A stretch of DNA of 8,876 nt. It comes from an uncultured Candidatus Saccharibacteria bacterium (lineage in GTDB: Bacteria; Patescibacteriota; Saccharimonadia; Saccharimonadales; Saccharimonadaceae). A model generated the notes under the pieces. The model was not told where the DNA came from. It ran no database searches and was given only the letters and a program-made list of their open reading frames with translations. Location: positions 1 through 8,876 of the forward strand of contig CAPNAV010000030.1 of the NCBI GenBank assembly GCA_948663575.1, given 5' to 3'. Positions 4,954-8,876 of the stretch are shown here, piece by piece. Made by a program: the position numbers and the translations under genes. Positions within the stretch are counted from its first letter, which is position 1; the number at the start of each line of letters is the position of its first letter.

Positions 4954-5667
4954 ATGTCTTTCGGAAAGAATGTTTTAAAGCTGAGAAAGAAGAATGGGCT
5001 TTCGCAAGAACAATTAGGCGACAAATTAAACGTTTCAAGGCAAACGATCTCAAATTGGGAAGTAGGTGAAACCTCACCTAATCTAAAACAACTAAAGATG
5101 TTATCGGAGGAGCTAAACGTCAGCATTGACGAGTTATTGGATCGAGACTATACTGCAAGTATAGTAAAGCCAGAATCAGAGTCGGAAGAGACACCCCAGA
5201 AAACGTTGACCCAACAAGCGAGAAGCGAACCTGCCAATCCATCCGTAAAAGAAGGGCCAGGCTCAAAAAAACCAGAAACCAAAAATAGTTCACAAAAGCT
5301 CAATGCTTGGCAAATAACCCTCTTAGTACTCGGTTTTCCGCTTTGGTTTTCTCTATTAATTGCAACCATCGCAATTATTTTATCGGCATATATTATATTA
5401 TGGGCCATTGTTATTAGTTTGTGGGCCATCTTTATTGCGATGCTCTGCATCTCTGCCTATCTACTTTTGACGGGAAACATAACTATTATCACTCACGCAG
5501 CACCAGCCGGACTCGCTATCATTGGTATGAGCATGTTTTGCGCTGGATTATCAATTTTAATATTTTTTGCCAGCAAAATATCAACAAAAGCCATCATCTT
5601 AACCACCAAAAAAAGTGCTCAATGGATGCATAATAATCTCTCAAAAAAGGATACAATTAATGAGTAA
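4954..5667 (+). CDS. membrane-bound XRE-family HTH transcriptional regulator
   Basis: The 237 residues fall into three parts. Residues 1-62 are a classic XRE/Cro-CI helix-turn-helix (LRKKNGLSQEQLGDKLNVSR, then QTISNWEVGETSP) that should bind operator DNA. Residues 66-116 are a hydrophilic, Ser/Glu/Lys/Pro-rich linker. From about 118 to 206 lies a multi-span hydrophobic region (FPLWFSLLIATIAIILSAYI, LLLTGN, then a Gly-rich helix AGLAIIGMSMFCAGLSILIFF). In style this resembles the membrane half of DUF1700/HAAS proteins, which pair with toastrack-domain proteins in Firmicutes. The DNA-binding domain would be tethered to the inner face of the membrane. The start is the ATG at 4954 behind AAAGGAG; an upstream in-frame TTG (4930) overlaps the -10 box. 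Its last eight bases overlap the next gene, implying translational coupling. Confidence 0.85.
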   Translation: MSFGKNVLKLRKKNGLSQEQLGDKLNVSRQTISNWEVGETSPNLKQLKMLSEELNVSIDELLDRDYTASIVKPESESEETPQKTLTQQARSEPANPSVKEGPGSKKPETKNSSQKLNAWQITLLVLGFPLWFSLLIATIAIILSAYIILWAIVISLWAIFIAMLCISAYLLLTGNITIITHAAPAGLAIIGMSMFCAGLSILIFFASKISTKAIILTTKKSAQWMHNNLSKKDTINE

Positions 5668-6643
5668 AAATACTAAAACCTGGCTTATCGCAGCAGTTTC
5701 TTTAATAATAATTGGCAATTTAATATTTTGTGGAGCAATGAGTATTATGGGATGGAATTTTTCAAAATTATCAACAGTGCGCTTTGATGACAATGAGTAT
5801 GAATTTAACGAAGAGGTTCAAGATATAAAAATCAATACTAATCTCGCGAACATTCAATTTCTACCTTCGTCAAATTCAAAAACTAAAGTCATATTACATG
5901 AACAAAGAAATCTTCATCATTCCACCAAACTAGAAAACCAGACTCTAACAATCAATGTTGAGGACACTAGGAAATGGTATGACTACATTAATAATATAAC
6001 TTTCGAAACCCCAAACATTACAGTGTATCTACCAGAAAACCTATACGGTAATTTATCAATCAATACAGCCACCGGCAGCATCGAAATTCCAGAAAATTTT
6101 AAATTTGAAAGTATAAATCTCGCCACAAAAACCGGCAGCATCAAAAATTACGCTTCAGCAGATAGTAACATAACGCTAAAAACCGACACGGGCGCCATTC
6201 TCGTCGAAAAAGTCATGGCAAATACCATTGAATCATCCACCTTAACAGGCAAAGTCAATATCGCAAACGTAACTTGCCAATCAGAAATCAAAATCAGTAT
6301 TTCGACCGGTAAAACTAATCTTACTAACATCAAAAGCAAGAACATCATTTCAAACGGTAACACCGGCAGCATACTATTAGAAAATGTCATTGCATCAGAA
6401 AAAATCTCAATCGAAAGACAAACCGGCAACGTTAAATTTAAGGATAGCGACGCAAAAGAAATATACGTCAATACTACCACTGGCAGCATAAAAGGGAATT
6501 TGTTGACCGATAAAACATTTTTCACTCAGAGCAAAACTGGCAGTGTAGATGTACCAAAAACAATCTCAGAAGAAAGATGCGAGATCAATACTATTACTGG
6601 AAGCATCAAAATAACAGTCGGCCATCACGAAGACAATAACTAA
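5660..6643 (+). CDS. membrane-anchored DUF4097 / toastrack beta-repeat protein
   Basis: This 327-residue protein has an N-terminal membrane helix (about 8-28, WLIAAVSLIIIGNLIFCGAM) with no evident cleavage site. A soluble, largely beta domain follows and should face outward. From about 135 on, roughly ten repeats of about 20 residues each carry a TGSI-like turn (TATGSIEI, TKTGSIKN, TDTGAILV, TLTGKVNI, and onward to TITGSIKI near the end), the pattern of DUF4097 (putative adhesin, toastrack) single-stranded beta folds. Such proteins accompany Lia/Psp-type envelope stress regulators; the sensing role here is inferred from that context. The ATG at 5660 overlaps the stop of the XRE regulator by 8 bp, so the two are made together. 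No terminator is evident just after the stop. Confidence 0.8.
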   Translation: MSKNTKTWLIAAVSLIIIGNLIFCGAMSIMGWNFSKLSTVRFDDNEYEFNEEVQDIKINTNLANIQFLPSSNSKTKVILHEQRNLHHSTKLENQTLTINVEDTRKWYDYINNITFETPNITVYLPENLYGNLSINTATGSIEIPENFKFESINLATKTGSIKNYASADSNITLKTDTGAILVEKVMANTIESSTLTGKVNIANVTCQSEIKISISTGKTNLTNIKSKNIISNGNTGSILLENVIASEKISIERQTGNVKFKDSDAKEIYVNTTTGSIKGNLLTDKTFFTQSKTGSVDVPKTISEERCEINTITGSIKITVGHHEDNN

Positions 6644-6671
6644 AAGTTTCGACACAAACATACCTATATCA

Positions 6672-6865
6672 TATAATCTCAAACCAGAAATCGACAATAT
6701 TAAATCAGAATAGTAAGACTGTAATAATGCAAAAAACTGCATAGCATTAATCAAATTATATGGTAAAAACTGCCATGGAGTTTCTAGACTCTCGCATCTA
6801 AGTTTTTTCATGCTATCATTCGTGCCTAAGTCTAGATTTAGCCAAAAAAATTGGAGGACAATACT
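6672..6865 (+). promoter_or_regulatory. intergenic region with inverted repeat ahead of the 6866 gene
   Basis: TATAAT at 6672-6677 (with TCGACA 17 bp upstream) and TATCAT at 6814-6819 are possible -10 boxes; neither has a convincing -35. A perfect 8-bp inverted repeat, TCTAGACT (6783-6790) and AGTCTAGA (6829-6836), brackets the second one. GGAGG (6853-6857) precedes the ATG at 6866 by 8 nt. No ORF is visible between 6644 and 6865. Confidence 0.4.
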
Positions 6866-7188
6866 ATGACAGCAACAATTAGCTATGCAAAGTGACACAG
6901 TTAATTAATAGCCTGCACACACCAAGCTACTCAAGAACCAAGTCCATCACGTATTTTGGCAATAACACCACTCTAACCGTACATTATTTTAATGGAGTTA
7001 ATGCCGATGGTGATCGTGAAACAGAAATCGTTTTTGCAACTAGTGATGAAACATTCGACCCTAAAGCCGAACTAACAGAAAAATTGTCCGTTCAACAGGG
7101 GTAAAACGAACAATTTAGTGATTTATATTCGGCTTGGCAGGGCACAGTGCGACAGGCTTTAACAAAGTTTCTAGAGGAAAACAGCTAA
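6866..7188 (+). pseudogene. broken small gene of unknown function
   Basis: The ATG at 6866 follows a good GGAGG. It opens only nine codons (MTATISYAK) to a TGA at 6893-6895. The open frame resumes at a GTG (6892) that overlaps that stop and reads 70 codons (TQLINSLHTPSYSRTKS, then LTVHYFNGVNADGDRETEIVFA) to a TAA at 7102-7104. After that TAA the same frame continues as protein-like sequence (NEQFSDLYSAWQGTVRQALTK) to a second TAA at 7186-7188. Restoring one A in the run at 6889-6891 and one sense codon at 7102 gives a product of about 107 residues, mixed beta then helix. I do not recognise the family. Alternatives are a nine-residue leader peptide coupled through GTGA to a 70-residue protein, or sequencing errors. 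Confidence 0.5.
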
Positions 7189-7216
7189 ATGTTAAGTCGA
7201 GCTGTGTGCTACTTGT

Positions 7217-7222
7217 TATAAT
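7217..7222 (+). promoter_or_regulatory. -10 box giving a leaderless DUF4238-like mRNA
   Basis: A perfect TATAAT whose predicted start, 7229, is the A of the ATG. The -35 is poor (TTAAGT 7192-7197 at 19 bp), and no Shine-Dalgarno sequence exists. Confidence 0.55.
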
Positions 7223-7228
7223 TATATT

Positions 7229-8058
7229 ATGGGTAGCGAGATTATTGGCACAAAAAACAACCACAAGTATTTTCCTGAATTTGTAGCAAGGTCATTTTAT
7301 GGCAAAAAGCCAATCAAGTACCTAGATGCTAGTACTGGTGAAATCATTACGGTTCAGAATAGCAATGATTTTAATGCCGAATTTGGATATTATACTGATG
7401 AAAATGAGAATCTTCTTAATAAAGAAGCTGAACAGAAATTTCAGCAACTTTCACGACAAGTTGCAAAAATAGCCAAAAGTGGTAAACGGGATGTTAGCCG
7501 ATTAAAAGTTGACCCTGATATTGTTTATAAATTCTTCGCATATCAACTGTGGCGAGATCCTACAAATAGTAATGCAACACTGAATATCTTTCACAATGAA
7601 AATATATTAGATAAAAAGATGTTTCATTACAACGTTTCCAAAATGAAGCATTTAAGGCGGAGAAAGAATTTTGTATTACTACCTCTGAATTAAAAAGCTA
7701 TTTTCCGTTAGTAATCGTAGAGCCAAATTTCACAGAAGAAAAATTTATTGCCGTCAACACTCCAGTTAGGAAGGGATTTACTGAGGGAGAAATTTATATA
7801 TTAGTTACAGCTCCTAACGTAGCTTTTTGCTTGGTTTCTAAAGGAATTACTACAAATCTAAGAATCAATGAGTCAGGATATACAGTCAGAGATGAAGGCA
7901 TATCATTTGTTAGAGAAACTAACAAATGCATCATGGCACACGCCATAGCTCACCAACCGCATATAATACTAGGAACAAACCCAGAGGAGCTCAGAAAGCT
8001 TAGGATTGAGGTGCGACAAATAATTAAGTTATATAATCAATCTGTAACTTTTAAATAA
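7229..8058 (+). pseudogene. DUF4238-like protein gene with a frameshift
   Basis: Two open frames form one protein. The first (7229-7693) starts with an HxxFPEF motif (NNHKYFPEFVARSF, residues 10-23) and contains FFAYQLWRDP (about 102-111). These resemble the opening H-Y-x-P-x-F motif and the central R-x-P segment of DUF4238, a family of unknown role. The second frame, to 8058, holds FCITTSELKSYFPLVIVEP and VAFCLVSKG, where DUF4238 proteins have an F-x-T-S-D segment, and a helical end. They join if one A is added to the A5 run at 7613-7617, giving L-D-K-K-D-V-S-L-Q-R-F and a product of 276 residues. Without it, translation ends at 7693 after about 25 off-frame residues. The gene lies between a broken gene and phage-like genes, typical of accessory cargo. 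Family assignment is from motif memory only. Confidence 0.5.
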
Positions 8059-8336
8059 TACCCCAAATCTTCGCCTTTCCAATTATCAAGCACCCAGTCA
8101 TGGTATTCTTCCCAAAGTTCAGCGTAAAGTTGGCTAAGTTTCGTATTGCGTTCTTCATACCAATACCAACATTTATGATTAAGCACCATAGACAGTTCTG
8201 TTCCGTAAATTCTATCTTTCTTCCATTCCGCTCTAGCCCTCCTATAAGTATCTCTAATTGCTTCCGCTCCAAAACGTTCCGCCATACTAAAATCGTTCCA
8301 AAAGGTGGTTTGACACTCGTAATCTAATAGCCACAC
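8037..8336 (-). CDS. small phage/mobile-element-type protein
   Basis: The 99-residue soluble protein contains DYECQTTFWNDFSMAERFG, EAIRDTYRRA-AEW and MVLNHKCWYWYEE, ending in KGEDLGYYLKVTD. From memory this is the pattern of a widespread uncharacterised protein of phages and integrative elements in Firmicutes and gut bacteria (D-Y-x-x-Q-T-T-F-W-x-D-F, then D-A-I/x-D-T-Y). Its role is unknown. The start is a GTG overlapping the end of the previous ORF by 13 bp, with AGGAAG upstream; an internal ATG before AERFG is possible. Its 3' end overlaps the converging DUF4238-like gene by 22 bp (8037-8058), with no terminator between. It is the last gene of a three-gene minus-strand operon. Confidence 0.7.
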   Translation of the reverse strand: MWLLDYECQTTFWNDFSMAERFGAEAIRDTYRRARAEWKKDRIYGTELSMVLNHKCWYWYEERNTKLSQLYAELWEEYHDWVLDNWKGEDLGYYLKVTD

Positions 8337-8557
8337 TTCTTATACTTCCTCATAAACTTATCAACCGACTCATATTTCGCTTCAACGTACCTTTTATAGT
8401 GATTGTAGTTTAATAAAATATCTCTATACTCTCGGCTACTAATGCCACAAGCCTTGATCGCTTTATCGGCTTCCATAATCATATTGTATCTGCCACTTCT
8501 ACGGACTTTCTCGTACTTATAAAAGTTAGACTTCCAGTTCTCATTTACGGGCGTCAT
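8324..8557 (-). CDS. small phage/mobile-element-type protein
   Basis: The 77 residues are basic and helical. SGRYNMIMEADKAIKACGIS then REYRDILLNYNHYKRY recalls a common small phage protein pattern (G-R-Y/F-N-M-I-x-E-A, then a helix ending in I-x-N-Y). The function is unknown. The ATG directly follows the stop of the preceding ORF (TAA then ATG), with GGAG six bases upstream inside that ORF's last codons, so translation is coupled. The stop overlaps the next GTG. No membrane segment or catalytic motif is visible. Confidence 0.65.
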   Translation of the reverse strand: MTPVNENWKSNFYKYEKVRRSGRYNMIMEADKAIKACGISSREYRDILLNYNHYKRYVEAKYESVDKFMRKYKKCGY

Positions 8558-8770
8558 TTAAGGCTCCACCTCGCAATTACTCGACGTTCTTGTCCATATA
8601 TGCTTAACAATTTCTCCATCAGCCCAAAGTTTATATTCCAGTTGACTTAAATAGTTCAACCTATCTTCAAGACTTGAAAAAGCAATGTCGTTCGCTTCGA
8701 CATAGTGATATTCTCCATCTGTACCCAAATACTTCATGACTGTAATTGACTTTGGAGATAAATGTTTCAT
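8558..8770 (-). CDS. small hypothetical protein, first gene of the minus-strand operon
   Basis: From the ATG at 8770 the product has 70 residues (MKHLSPKSITVMKYLG, VEANDIAFSSLEDRLNYLSQ, then KLWADGEIVKHIW). It is soluble, with alternating strand and helix, and its family is unknown. A longer reading from 8830 would add a hydrophobic 20-residue N-terminus. I reject that because the extension is the reverse reading of a good promoter (8778-8806) whose predicted start falls on or next to the ATG at 8770, giving a leaderless mRNA. The stop abuts the ATG of the next gene. Given the two phage-type genes behind it, it is probably mobile-element cargo. Confidence 0.6.
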   Translation of the reverse strand: MKHLSPKSITVMKYLGTDGEYHYVEANDIAFSSLEDRLNYLSQLEYKLWADGEIVKHIWTRTSSNCEVEP

Positions 8771-8777
8771 AACAGCA

Positions 8778-8806
8778 ATTATCGTCAGAAACGTCAAAAA
8801 TGTAAA
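8778..8806 (-). promoter_or_regulatory. promoter of the minus-strand operon (leaderless)
   Basis: On the minus strand: TTTACA (8806-8801), a 17-bp spacer and GATAAT (8783-8778). The predicted start is 8771-8770, at the ATG itself. Confidence 0.7.
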
Positions 8807-8876
8807 GTACAAAAATACAACTCCTAACATTACAACTAGCAGTTATGTCTTATAAATAATTATTCGCTCATTTGCC

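Noticed and set aside
6148..6525. Minus-strand ORF of 125 codons
   Set aside because: It is an antisense shadow of the toastrack gene; its repetitive Leu-Pro-Val pattern mirrors the TGS repeats.
6060..6610. CRISPR-like or satellite repeat (ACCGGCAGCATC motifs)
   Set aside because: The repeats are irregular, in frame, and encode the TGSI turns of the toastrack protein.
4400..6895. UGA read as glycine, as in Gracilibacteria and Absconditabacteria
   Set aside because: Reading through the TGAs at 4400 and 6893 runs into other stops after a few codons without protein-like sequence, and the continuations lie in other frames.
8771..8830. N-terminal membrane helix of the first minus-strand gene
   Set aside because: The hydrophobic stretch coincides with a well-spaced promoter whose start falls at the internal ATG, so it is probably not translated.

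Overview
The window looks like a stretch of a small-genome, Gram-positive-like bacterial chromosome, most probably a Candidate Phyla Radiation organism such as Saccharibacteria (TM7). The grounds are a divergent bL33, short intergenic gaps, several promoters placed so close to the start codon that the mRNA would be leaderless, and a mix of core genes with poorly recognisable small ones. That placement is an inference from the style of the genes, not a database match. Stop codon use fits the standard code: UGA ends several ORFs and reading it as an amino acid does not extend them usefully.

Left part (1-1650): the possible 3' end of a protein gene, a strong promoter inside it, then a transcript of about 400 nt carrying three leader hairpins, an intact tRNA-Tyr(GTA), a hairpin, an unassigned structured stretch, a second copy of the tRNA 3' end and an intrinsic terminator. 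Next come a 40-codon ORF without a standard start, a GNAT acetyltransferase, and rpmG (bL33) from a near-leaderless promoter, closed by a hairpin terminator that also serves the converging gene.

Middle (1695-4840): a GC-richer minus-strand gene for a GH57-type glycoside hydrolase, then two units of small membrane proteins. The first (3821) has a strong promoter and a 230-nt structured leader containing an orphan Shine-Dalgarno sequence. The second (4235-4737) is its paralogue plus a coiled-coil tail, split into two frames.

A tight two-gene operon (4925-6643) pairs an XRE-type HTH regulator carrying a C-terminal membrane domain with a membrane-anchored DUF4097/toastrack beta-repeat protein. 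This is a plausible one-piece envelope-sensing circuit and the most system-like item in the window.

Right part (6644-8876) is AT-rich accessory DNA: a small unknown gene broken by a frameshift and a stop, a frameshifted DUF4238-like gene on a leaderless promoter, and, converging on it, a minus-strand operon of three small phage- or mobile-element-type proteins, also apparently leaderless. Three accessory genes (4235, 6866, 7229) each become full length if one base is restored at or next to a short A run, which means either decay of accessory genes or indel errors in the assembly.
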